From the NCBI RefSeq assembly GCF_029894425.1, contig NZ_JARXYJ010000001.1, positions 8,018,501 through 8,082,500 on the forward strand: a stretch of DNA of 64,000 nt, written 5' to 3'. Source of the stretch: Streptomyces sp. SAI-127. GTDB lineage: Bacteria; Actinomycetota; Actinomycetes; Streptomycetales; Streptomycetaceae. The position numbers and the translations under genes are program-made. The notes beneath the pieces were generated by a model. The model worked only from the letters and a program-made list of their open reading frames with translations, did no database searches and had not been told where the DNA came from. Positions 17,258 through 24,500 of this stretch are shown piece after piece. How positions within the stretch are numbered: the first letter of the stretch is position 1; the number at the start of each line of letters is the position of its first letter.

Positions 17258-17452
17258 ATGAGCATGGCCGTGGTCGGCATGATCGCCGGCATGGCGCTGG
17301 GCTTCGCAGGGTATTTCGGCGGATTCGGCGCCTTCCTGCTGGTGGCGGCGCTGGGCGCCATCGGCTTCGTCGTCGGCCGGTTCCTGGAGGGGGACCTGGA
17401 GATCGGCGACCTCTTCCGCAGCCGTGACGACCGGCGTGACCGGCGGCGATGA
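17258..17452 (+). CDS. Small two-helix membrane protein (DUF2273-like)
   Basis: A 64-aa protein dominated by Gly/Ala-rich hydrophobic stretches (VGMIAGMALGFAGYFGGFGAFLLVAALGAIGFVVG) and ending in a basic tail (SRDDRRDRRR). This matches the short membrane partner often found in Asp23/AmaP clusters. GGGAG lies 7-8 nt before the ATG. The stop overlaps the next gene start (ATGA at 17449). Likely a membrane anchor; the assignment to DUF2273 is by context and composition. Confidence 0.8.
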   Translation: MSMAVVGMIAGMALGFAGYFGGFGAFLLVAALGAIGFVVGRFLEGDLEIGDLFRSRDDRRDRRR

Positions 17453-17847
17453 CGTCCGTGAGCAGTGAGGCAGGCGCGGCGGACGAGCTCCGCAGACCCC
17501 TGACCCCGACCGCCGTTCCGCCCGGTGACCGAGGGGCGACGAGGATCGCCGACCGGGTGGTCGCGAAGGTCGCGGGACAGGCGGCCCGCGAGGCGCTCGG
17601 ACGGCTCCCCGCCGAGGCCCAGCCCCCGCACGCCACCGTCGCCGTCCACCGCGAGGTCGCCCGGATCCGCATGCACCTCGAACTCGACTACCCCTGCGAC
17701 ATCGGCGCGCGTTGCCGGAAGGTGCGTCAGCACGTGGTCGAGCGGGTAGTCGCGTTGGTGGGCATGGAGGTGTCGGAGGTGGCCGTCCAGGTGGAGCGGC
17801 TGTATCCGGCACAGACGCACGGCGTGGCACAGGGGAGGACGCGATGA
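17449..17847 (+). CDS. Second Asp23/Gls24 family protein
   Basis: A 132-aa paralogue of the Asp23/Gls24 fold: TRIADRVVAKVAGQAAREAL, then TVAVHREVARIRMHLELDYPCDI and RQHVVERVVALVGMEVSEVAVQVERL. Compared with the first copy it is shorter and lacks the acidic C-terminal tail. Start and stop overlap both neighbours (ATGA at 17449 and 17844), implying coupled translation. Confidence 0.85.
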   Translation: MTSVSSEAGAADELRRPLTPTAVPPGDRGATRIADRVVAKVAGQAAREALGRLPAEAQPPHATVAVHREVARIRMHLELDYPCDIGARCRKVRQHVVERVVALVGMEVSEVAVQVERLYPAQTHGVAQGRTR

Positions 17848-18524
17848 GCGAGCCCCAGGGCTCCGAGGGCACCACACAACGACTGCCGGTCCTCGAGAAG
17901 GCACCGGACCAGCGCGACCAGTCCGCGTCGGCGGCCGCGTACGGACCACCACCCGTCCCGGAGGACGGGGCGGGCGGCGGCGAACGCCGTTTCTGGTCGG
18001 CGCGCAGGATCCCGGCGGGCATCGTGGCACTGCTGCTCCTGCTCGTCGCGGGGTTCTTCCTGTACGACATCGCAGCCGTCCGCGCCGACCGGCCCCCCAT
18101 GCGCTGGCGCCGCGAACTCGCCCGGCAGCTCGCCGAACGCCCCCTCGACGACATCTGGGTCCTGATCGGCGCGGGCGTCGCCGCGGCCCTGGGCCTGTGG
18201 CTGATCGTCCTGGCCACCACACCGGGTCTGCGCGGCGTCCTCCCGATGAGCCGCACCCATCCGGACGTCCGGGCCGGCCTCCACCGGGACGCGGCCGCCA
18301 TGGTCCTGCGGGACCGGGCCATGGAGGTGGCCGGCGTCCAGTCCGCACGCGTACGGATGCGCCGGAAGAAGGCCGACGTCCGCGCGGTCTCCCACTTCCG
18401 CGAACTGGACGACGTACGCGCCGACTTGGACGTGACCCTCACCGAGGCGATCAGGGCGCTGGGCCTGGCCCGGCCACCCGCCCTCTCGGTGCACGTGGCG
18501 CGGACGACCAGGAAGAAGGGCTGA
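17844..18524 (+). CDS. DUF6286-like membrane protein of the Asp23 cluster
   Basis: A 226-aa protein with a disordered N-terminus (about 55 residues), two membrane helices (RIPAGIVALLLLLVAGFFLYDIA and IWVLIGAGVAAALGLWLIVLA) separated by a basic extracytoplasmic loop, and a C-terminal domain (VRKKADVRAVSHFRELDDVRADLDVTLTEAIRALGL) resembling the alkaline-shock fold. I tentatively assign DUF6286. It sits between an Asp23 paralogue and the AmaP-like gene. Confidence 0.8.
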   Translation: MSEPQGSEGTTQRLPVLEKAPDQRDQSASAAAYGPPPVPEDGAGGGERRFWSARRIPAGIVALLLLLVAGFFLYDIAAVRADRPPMRWRRELARQLAERPLDDIWVLIGAGVAAALGLWLIVLATTPGLRGVLPMSRTHPDVRAGLHRDAAAMVLRDRAMEVAGVQSARVRMRRKKADVRAVSHFRELDDVRADLDVTLTEAIRALGLARPPALSVHVARTTRKKG

Positions 18525-18529
18525 GGCCG

Positions 18530-19108
18530 ATGCTCAGGACCGTCAACCGCGTACTGATCGGCCTGGTCGGGCTGGTGCTGCTCGTCGTCGGCGGCTCGGT
18601 ACTCGCCGTGGGCCTCGGCCTCGACCCACCCTCCTGGTGGATCCACGACGGCAAGAAGGACGTCCTGCTGAGCGACGCGGAGCGCACCCGCTGGGACGGC
18701 GAGGGCTGGTGGTGGCCGACGGTCATCGCCGCACTGGCACTCGTGGTGCTTCTGACCCTGTGGTGGCTGACCGCGGTCCTGCGCAGGCGCCGGCTCACGG
18801 AGGTACGCGTCAACACCGGCGACGGCGAGGGCGCGCTCCTGCGGGGCCGGGCCCTGGAGGGCGTACTCGAAGGCGAGGCGGCCGAGTTGGACGGCGTCCA
18901 CCGGGCCCACGCCCATCTGACCGGCCGTCCGGACGCGCCCCGGACCCGCGTACGGCTCCTGCTGGAACCCCACGTGGACCCGGGAACGGCCCTTCACGTC
19001 CTGACGACAGGGGCCCTGACCCACGCCCGCAATTCGGCGGGGCTGGAGACCCTTCCGGCCGAGGTCCGCATGACCGGCGTCAAGCACAAAGCGGAGAGGG
19101 TCAGTTGA
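18530..19108 (+). CDS. amaP: AmaP-like alkaline shock membrane anchor protein
   Basis: A 192-aa membrane protein with an N-terminal helix (VLIGLVGLVLLVVGGSVLAVGLGL) and a second helix (TVIAALALVVLLTLWWLTAVL), followed by a cytoplasmic domain of about 90 residues (VNTGDGEGALLRGRALEGVLEGEAAELDGV). This two-helix hairpin plus soluble domain is the AmaP architecture that anchors Asp23. It is 5 bp downstream of the previous gene and ends the cluster. The symbol is by analogy. Confidence 0.75.
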   Translation: MLRTVNRVLIGLVGLVLLVVGGSVLAVGLGLDPPSWWIHDGKKDVLLSDAERTRWDGEGWWWPTVIAALALVVLLTLWWLTAVLRRRRLTEVRVNTGDGEGALLRGRALEGVLEGEAAELDGVHRAHAHLTGRPDAPRTRVRLLLEPHVDPGTALHVLTTGALTHARNSAGLETLPAEVRMTGVKHKAERVS

Positions 19109-19114
19109 GAGCCT

Positions 19115-19870
19115 TCAGAAGCCGTGCCTCATGCCCCCGTCGACAGGCAGCATGACCCCGGTCAGATACGAAGCAGCCGGCGACAGCAAGAACGCAGCGG
19201 CCCGCCCGAACTCCTCCGGCGTCCCATACCGCCGCAAGGGAATCCGGGACTCGTTCGCGGCCCGGGTGGCCTCCGGATCCGCCGACAACGCATCCAGCTC
19301 GCGCACGCGATCCGTGTCGATACGGGACGGCAGGAGCCCGACGACCCGAATCCCCCGCGGCCCCAGCTCGTCCGAGAGCGACTTCGCGAACCCGGCGAGA
19401 CCGGGCCGCAGCCCGTTCGAGATCGTCAGTCCCGGAATCGGTTCATGCACGGACCCGGAGAGCACGAACCCGATGACACCCCCGGCTTCCAGCTCGGCCG
19501 CAGCCGCCCGTGCCAGCCGAACCGCTCCCAGAAACACCGACTCGAACGCGGACTGCCACTGCTCGTCCGTGTTGTCGGCGACAAAGCCCGGCGCAGGCCC
19601 GCCCACGCTGATCAGCACCCCGTCGAAGCCGCCGAAGTTCTCCCGCGCGGCGGCGATCAGCCGCTCGGCCGCCGACGGATCGGCATTGTCGACGGCCACC
19701 CCGAAGGCGTTCGGCCCCAACTCCGCCGCCGCGGCGAGCACACGCGCCTCGTCCCGCCCGGTCACGACGACCTTAGCCCCGTCGGCGACCAGCTCGCGCG
19801 CGGCCGCGTTGCCGAGCCCCCTGGTCGCTCCGGTGACGACGTACACACGGTCCTTCAGTCCAAGATCCAT
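19115..19870 (-). CDS. SDR family oxidoreductase
   Basis: A short-chain dehydrogenase of 251 aa with the Rossmann motif TGATRGLG near residue 13, catalytic Ser in VLSGS and a C-terminal SYLTGVMLPVDGGM. The usual YxxxK is replaced around the active site by LTISNGLRPGLAGFAKSL, so the catalytic Tyr is not evident; Lys is retained. This is a feature of a divergent SDR subgroup. It follows the GH15 gene by only 5 bp, ending a five-gene minus-strand unit. The substrate is unknown. Confidence 0.88.
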   Translation of the reverse strand: MDLGLKDRVYVVTGATRGLGNAAARELVADGAKVVVTGRDEARVLAAAAELGPNAFGVAVDNADPSAAERLIAAARENFGGFDGVLISVGGPAPGFVADNTDEQWQSAFESVFLGAVRLARAAAAELEAGGVIGFVLSGSVHEPIPGLTISNGLRPGLAGFAKSLSDELGPRGIRVVGLLPSRIDTDRVRELDALSADPEATRAANESRIPLRRYGTPEEFGRAAAFLLSPAASYLTGVMLPVDGGMRHGF

Positions 19871-19875
19871 GGTCC

Positions 19876-21660
19876 CTATCCTGCCTCCTCGTTCCCGTGG
19901 AGAGTGAGGGCGGTGTTCACCAGTCCGATGTGGCTGAACGCCTGCGGGAAGTTGCCGAGCTGGGCGCCGGCCACGGGGTCGTACTCCTCCGACAGCAGCC
20001 CCACGTCGTTGGCCAGTCCCAGCAGCCGTTCGAAGAGCTCCCGTGCCTCCTGCGTACGGCCCGTCATGTGGAGCGCGTCGGCGAGCCAGAACGAGCACAC
20101 CAGGAAGATGCCCTCGCCGCCCGGCAGCCCGTCCACCGTCGTCTCCTCGGCGCTGTACCGCCGTACGAATCCGCCGTGGTCCAGCTCCGTGCGGACCGCG
20201 TCGACCGTGCCGACGACACGGGGGTCGTCGGGCGGCAGAAAGCCGACGCGCGGGATCAGCAGCAGGGACGCGTCGAGTGCGCGCGAGCCGTAGTACTGGG
20301 TGAAGGTGTTGCGTTCGGCGTCGTAGCCCTTCTCGCAGACCTCGCGGTGCACCTCGTCGCGCAGCGCGCGCCAGCCGTCCAGGTCGCCGCTCAGATCCGG
20401 GAAGGCCTCCAGGGCGCGCACGGCGCGGTCGGCGGCGACCCACACCATGACCTTCGAGTGGACGAAGTCGCGGCGCCCGCCCCGCACCTCCCACAGTCCC
20501 TCGTCCGGCTGCCGCCAGGAGGACCGGAGAAAGTCCAGCAGGACGCTCTGCAGGGACCACATGTGCGGTTTGGCGGGCAGGCCCGCACGCCGGGCCAGCG
20601 ACAGCGAGTCCATGACCTCGCCGTACACGTCCAGCTGGAGCTGTTTCACGGCCTCGTTGCCGATGCGTACCGGCCGGGAGCCGCCGAACCCGGACAGCCA
20701 CGGCAGCTCGAACTCCGGCAGCCGCCGTTCTCCCGCGACGCCGTACATGATCTGGAGGTCCGCCGGGTCGCCTGCCACCGCGCGCAGCAGCCAGTCCCGC
20801 CAGGCCTCCGCCTCCTCCAGGTAACCGCACTGCACCAGGGCGCCCAGCGTGAGGGTGGAGTCGCGCAGCCAGCAGTAGCGGTAGTCCCAGTTGCGCACCC
20901 CGCCCATCTCCTCCGGCAGCGAGGTCGTGGCCGCGGCCACGATGCCGCCGGTCGGCCGGTAGGTGAGCGCCTTCAGCGTGATCAGGGAACGCACCACGGC
21001 GTCCCGGTGCGGACCGTCGTAGCGGCAGCGCGCCGCCCACGCCCGCCAGTCGGCCACGCTGCTCTCCAGCGCCTCGAAGGGGTCGGTCAGCGGGGGACGC
21101 GGCTCGTGCGAGGGGTGCCAGGTGAGCACGAAGGCGACCTTCTCGCCCTTCTCGACGGTGAACTCCGAGTGCGTCCCGAAGTGCTCGCCCCAGGTGCGTA
21201 CCGGGGGCTTGCTGCGCAGCCAGGCCGCGTCGGGTCCCGCGACGGCCACCCGATGCCCGTTGGATCTGCGCATCCAGGGCACGATCGAGCCGTACTCGAA
21301 GCGCAGCCGGAGCGTGCTGCGCACGGTGACCCGGCCGCGGAGCCCCTCCACGACGCGTACGACGTCGGGGGCCAGGTGGCGCTGCGGCATCAGGTCGGTG
21401 ACGCGCACCGCGCCCTCGTCGGTCTCCCACTCGGTGTCCAGGACGAGGGTGCCGGGGCGGTAGGCGCGCCTCGTGCACCGGTCGGCGTTCTCCGGAGCGA
21501 TCCGCCAGTGCCCGTTCTCCTCGTCGCCGAGCAGCCTCGCGAAGCAGGCCCCCGAGTCGAACCGGGGCAGGCACAGCCAGTCCACCGAGCCGTCCGTGCC
21601 GACCAGGGCGGCGGTCTGTTCGTCGCCGATAAGGGCGTAGTCCTCGATACGGGGGTGCAC
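19876..21660 (-). CDS. Glycoside hydrolase family 15 protein (trehalase/glucoamylase-like)
   Basis: An (alpha/alpha)6-barrel GH15 enzyme, 594 aa from the GTG at 21660. The N-terminus (RIEDYALIGDEQTAALVGTDGSVDWLCLPRFDS) is the hallmark of actinobacterial GH15 trehalase-like proteins. The catalytic region shows GGVRNWDYRYCWLRD and, near the C-terminus, GEGIFLVCSFWLADAL. No signal peptide, so cytoplasmic. A TTG at 21693, directly abutting the previous stop, is an alternative start. It lies in an operon with a symporter, sigma factor and SDR. Trehalose or a related alpha-glucoside is the likely substrate. Confidence 0.9.
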   Translation of the reverse strand: MHPRIEDYALIGDEQTAALVGTDGSVDWLCLPRFDSGACFARLLGDEENGHWRIAPENADRCTRRAYRPGTLVLDTEWETDEGAVRVTDLMPQRHLAPDVVRVVEGLRGRVTVRSTLRLRFEYGSIVPWMRRSNGHRVAVAGPDAAWLRSKPPVRTWGEHFGTHSEFTVEKGEKVAFVLTWHPSHEPRPPLTDPFEALESSVADWRAWAARCRYDGPHRDAVVRSLITLKALTYRPTGGIVAAATTSLPEEMGGVRNWDYRYCWLRDSTLTLGALVQCGYLEEAEAWRDWLLRAVAGDPADLQIMYGVAGERRLPEFELPWLSGFGGSRPVRIGNEAVKQLQLDVYGEVMDSLSLARRAGLPAKPHMWSLQSVLLDFLRSSWRQPDEGLWEVRGGRRDFVHSKVMVWVAADRAVRALEAFPDLSGDLDGWRALRDEVHREVCEKGYDAERNTFTQYYGSRALDASLLLIPRVGFLPPDDPRVVGTVDAVRTELDHGGFVRRYSAEETTVDGLPGGEGIFLVCSFWLADALHMTGRTQEARELFERLLGLANDVGLLSEEYDPVAGAQLGNFPQAFSHIGLVNTALTLHGNEEAG

Positions 21661-21693
21661 GGAGAGCGGGTTCCCGACTGGTCGAGGCGGCAA

Positions 21694-21972
21694 TCAGGGG
21701 TGGGGCCGGGGGAGTGACGCCGTCGTGCCGGAGAAGATCACACCCGGGTGGGCCGGAGTCTGGTTCAGCACCCACAGACCGATCAGCGTCGCCAGCGCGA
21801 ACACGACCGCGATGAGGACGGCGAGGACGAGCCGGCGGCGGCGCTCGCGGCGCAGCCACTCGCCGCGAGCCGTGCGGTAGGCGTCGGGTGCCGCGTGCAC
21901 GCCGCCCGCCAGCGCGGCCAGGGCCTCCTGGAGTTCCCGCTCGGTGCGGTCCGGACTCGCGTCGTTCATCAT
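21694..21972 (-). CDS. Single-pass membrane protein coupled to the sigma factor
   Basis: A 92-aa protein: acidic N-terminal half (RTERELQEALAALAGGVHAA), basic stretch (GEWLRRERRRR), one membrane helix (LVLAVLIAVVFALATLIGLWVL) and a short outer tail. Its ATG overlaps the sigma-factor stop (ATGA at 21969-21972). Size, topology and coupling suggest a minimal regulator of the sigma factor, possibly an anti-sigma protein, but no zinc-binding anti-sigma motif is seen. Confidence 0.75.
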   Translation of the reverse strand: MMNDASPDRTERELQEALAALAGGVHAAPDAYRTARGEWLRRERRRRLVLAVLIAVVFALATLIGLWVLNQTPAHPGVIFSGTTASLPRPHP

Positions 21973-22529
21973 CGCCGGGCCTCCATCGCCTGGGTCAGGG
22001 CGGCCAGGCCGCGTGCCGTGTGGGTTTTGACGGAGCCGCAGGAGATGCCCATCGCCGAGGCGATCTCGCTCTCCTTCAGCCCGAGCCAGTGCCTGAGCAC
22101 CAGCGCCTCGCGCTGCCGGGCGGGCAGTTGCTGGAGCGCGTCGATGAGGACGCGCTGGTCGTCGTGGAGGAGCGCGGTGCTCTCGGCGGAGGCGACGAGT
22201 TCCGTGGCCGGGGCCTCGACGTGTCGGCGGGCGACCTGGAGGTGGCGTATCCGCATCCGCGTCAGATTGCAGACCGTGGAGCGCAGATAGGCCTCCGCGG
22301 CCTCGGTGTCCCTCAGCCGCCGCCACTTCCGGTAGATCTGGTAGTAGGCCTCGGCGACCACGTTCTCCGGGTCGTCGGCGCCGAGCAGGACGGCGAGGCG
22401 GAGCATCGAGGCGTAGTGCAGCTCGAAAAGGCGGGCCACACCGGCCTCGCGCTCCAGCTCGGCCGGGTCGGCCGCCGCGGGGGCGAGCGGGACGGGCCCG
22501 GGGGTGCCGTGTCTCAGGTGCTGTCTCAC
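21969..22529 (-). CDS. Sigma-70 family (ECF-type) RNA polymerase sigma factor
   Basis: A sigma factor of 186 aa with region 2 (LFELHYASMLRLAVLLGADDPENVVAEAYYQIYRKWRRL) and region 4 (LPARQREALVLRHWLGLKESEIASAMGISCGSVKTHTARGL). The GTG at 22529 overlaps the upstream symporter stop (GTGA) and has GGGAG about 10 nt upstream; the frame extends further upstream but reads as out-of-frame symporter sequence. Translational coupling to a transporter on one side and a small membrane protein on the other is unusual. Targets unknown. Confidence 0.9.
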   Translation of the reverse strand: MRQHLRHGTPGPVPLAPAAADPAELEREAGVARLFELHYASMLRLAVLLGADDPENVVAEAYYQIYRKWRRLRDTEAAEAYLRSTVCNLTRMRIRHLQVARRHVEAPATELVASAESTALLHDDQRVLIDALQQLPARQREALVLRHWLGLKESEIASAMGISCGSVKTHTARGLAALTQAMEARR

Positions 22530-24058
22530 GGGTTGTTCGCTCCCGTCTCGGGGCGCCGCCTGACGGTCAGGCGCGACGGTAGGTCGGTCAGGTCGGCGCC
22601 GCGCGGGACACCGAGCCGTTCGAGGGCCGCGGTTCCGGCCAGGGCGACGGTCAGGTTGATCAGGAGGGCGACGAGACCGGCGTAGATCTGGAAGGGCCCG
22701 CCGCCGAGCGACGAGAAGCCCTCGCGGACGACGAGGAAGGTGCCGGCCAGCATGCCCGCGCCCCACCCGGCGAGCAGCGCCCGCGGATGCAGCCGCCCGG
22801 TGAACAGGCCCACGGCGACGGCCGGGAAGATCTGCAGGATCCAGACCCCGCCGAGGAGCTGGAGGTTGACGGCGTCCTGGTCGCGCAGCCCGAACACGAA
22901 CGCCACCGCGCCCACCTTCGCCGTCAGCGACACCGCCTTGGCGATCCGCACCTGCCGTTTGGGCGTGGCCGTCGGGTGCACGTACTCGACGTAGACGTTG
23001 CGCACGAAACTGGTGGCCGCCGCGATCGACATGACCGCTGCCGGGACCAGCGCCCCCACGGTGATCGCGCCGAACACCAGCCCGGCCAGCGGCCCCGGCA
23101 TCAACCGGTCCACCAGCATCGGTACGGCCGTCTCGGCGCCGCCCTCCGGCGCCCGCACCCCGGCCGCGAGTGCCGCGATGCCCAGGAACCCGAAGAGCGC
23201 GAGCAGCCCGGTCCAGGCGGGCAGGGCCACGACGACCTTGCGCAGGGTGCGGGGGCTGTCGGCGGCGAAACCCGCGGTCAGGACGTGCGGGTACATCAGC
23301 AGGGCGAGGGCGGAGCCGAGGGCGAGGGTGGCGTAGGCGGGCTGCTGTTCGGGGGAGAGGAGCAGGGCCGGTCCGCCCAGACGGTCTGCGGCCCCGTCGA
23401 ACACCGCGCCCGGTCCGCCGAGCCGTTCCAGGACCAGCCAGGTGACGGCGGTGAGCGAGACGAAGACGGCGACCGCCTTGAGGGCGGATATCACGGTGGG
23501 TGCCCGCAGCCCGTGCCGGTAGGTGGCCACCGCGAGGCCCGCGAACAGCGCCACCATCACCAGGTCACCGGTCGCGCCCCGCGGATACACGCCCCCCGCG
23601 GTCAGCACCGCCCGTATCCCGAGCAGTTGCAGCGCCAGATACGGCATCGTCGCGAGGATCCCGGTCAGCGCGACCACCAGGGCCAGCGGCGCCGAACCGT
23701 AGCGGCCGCGCACGAAGTCGGCGGCGGTGATGTATCCGTGCCGGCGGGCCACCTCGCCCAGCCGGCTGAGCAGCACGAAGGCGATCGGGCACACGATCAC
23801 CGTGTACGGCACCGCGAAGAAGGCGGCCGCGCCGTTGCCGTACGCCAGTCCCGGTACGGCGGTGAAGGTGTACGCGGTGAAGATCGTGCCGCCGAGCAGC
23901 AGCCAGGTCCACACCGGCCCGAGACTGCGGTCGGCCAGCGCCCAGCCCTCCAGGGACGGCAGCCGGTCGCTGGGGTGCAGGCGGCGCGCGGTCACGGCGA
24001 GCAGCGACGCTCCGCCGATCACGGCGAGGAACGTCGCGGTCATGGCGCTGTCGGCCAT
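22526..24058 (-). CDS. Sodium:solute symporter family permease
   Basis: An SSS-family permease of 510 aa with about 13 hydrophobic helices and the family stretch GYITAADFVRGRYGS. The later SPRTLRKVVVALPAW segment and VRNVYVEYVHPTATPKRQ loop resemble monocarboxylate (MctP-type) permeases. The ATG at 24058 has AAGGA 8 nt upstream. It is the first gene of a coupled minus-strand operon and is divergent from a DUF3311 gene, whose family often partners SSS permeases. Substrate probably a short organic acid (inference). Confidence 0.88.
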   Translation of the reverse strand: MADSAMTATFLAVIGGASLLAVTARRLHPSDRLPSLEGWALADRSLGPVWTWLLLGGTIFTAYTFTAVPGLAYGNGAAAFFAVPYTVIVCPIAFVLLSRLGEVARRHGYITAADFVRGRYGSAPLALVVALTGILATMPYLALQLLGIRAVLTAGGVYPRGATGDLVMVALFAGLAVATYRHGLRAPTVISALKAVAVFVSLTAVTWLVLERLGGPGAVFDGAADRLGGPALLLSPEQQPAYATLALGSALALLMYPHVLTAGFAADSPRTLRKVVVALPAWTGLLALFGFLGIAALAAGVRAPEGGAETAVPMLVDRLMPGPLAGLVFGAITVGALVPAAVMSIAAATSFVRNVYVEYVHPTATPKRQVRIAKAVSLTAKVGAVAFVFGLRDQDAVNLQLLGGVWILQIFPAVAVGLFTGRLHPRALLAGWGAGMLAGTFLVVREGFSSLGGGPFQIYAGLVALLINLTVALAGTAALERLGVPRGADLTDLPSRLTVRRRPETGANNP

Positions 24059-24099
24059 GGTCACCGTCCTTGGTGTGCCCGCAGGTATGGCTGGACCCT

Positions 24100-24202
24100 C
24101 GCGCAAGAGTTGCGCGGGCGGCCGGTTCGGAGGACAGGGAACCGGCGGGAAATCTTCTGGACATTCGCTGTCAACCGTCTGCGACAGGTGGGCAACTCTT
24201 GC
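24100..24202. promoter_or_regulatory. Two copies of a GCAAGAGTTGC palindrome in a divergent control region
   Basis: CGCGCAA-GAG-TTGCGCG (24100-24116) is a perfect 7-3-7 palindrome. Its core GCAAGAGTTGC reappears on the opposite strand at 24192-24202 (GCAACTCTTGC). Both lie in the 179-bp gap between the symporter operon (minus) and DUF3311-cstA (plus). Centre spacing is about 89 bp, near 8.5 helical turns. A shared operator for an unidentified regulator is inferred. Confidence 0.6.
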
Positions 24203-24237
24203 ACAGACCCACAGCGATGGGGAGAGGAGCGCAGGTC

Positions 24238-24453
24238 ATGGCACGGACCGGTCAGCACCGGCTACGGCGCGTCGCGATCGCCGTACTGCTTCTCGCACCC
24301 ACCGCGGGACTGCTGTGGGTCCCGATGTACGCCGGTGCGGAGCCGCGCCTGGCGGGCACGCCGTTCTTCTACTGGTACCAGCTCGCCTGGGTGCCGGGGT
24401 GCGGTCTGTGCCTGCTGGCCGCGTATGCGCTGACGGACCGACATCGCCGCTGA
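24238..24453 (+). CDS. DUF3311 small membrane protein
   Basis: A 71-aa protein with two helices (VAIAVLLLAPTAGLLWVPMYA and FFYWYQLAWVPGCGLCLLAAYAL) and a basic C-terminus. The pattern with FYWYQL matches DUF3311, which commonly lies next to SSS-type monocarboxylate permeases. The ATG at 24238 has GGAGAGGAG upstream. It is divergent from the SSS permease at 22526-24058 and precedes cstA by 47 bp, so it might serve either. Confidence 0.85.
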   Translation: MARTGQHRLRRVAIAVLLLAPTAGLLWVPMYAGAEPRLAGTPFFYWYQLAWVPGCGLCLLAAYALTDRHRR

Positions 24454-24500
24454 GTCTCTGTCTGCCTTTCCCGTTCCACCGTTTCCGGTGAGGAGCCGCC

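Noticed and set aside
16670..19087. 805-codon open frame antisense to the Asp23 cluster
   Set aside because: High-GC codon bias leaves long open antisense frames; the plus-strand genes have clear families and start/stop coupling.
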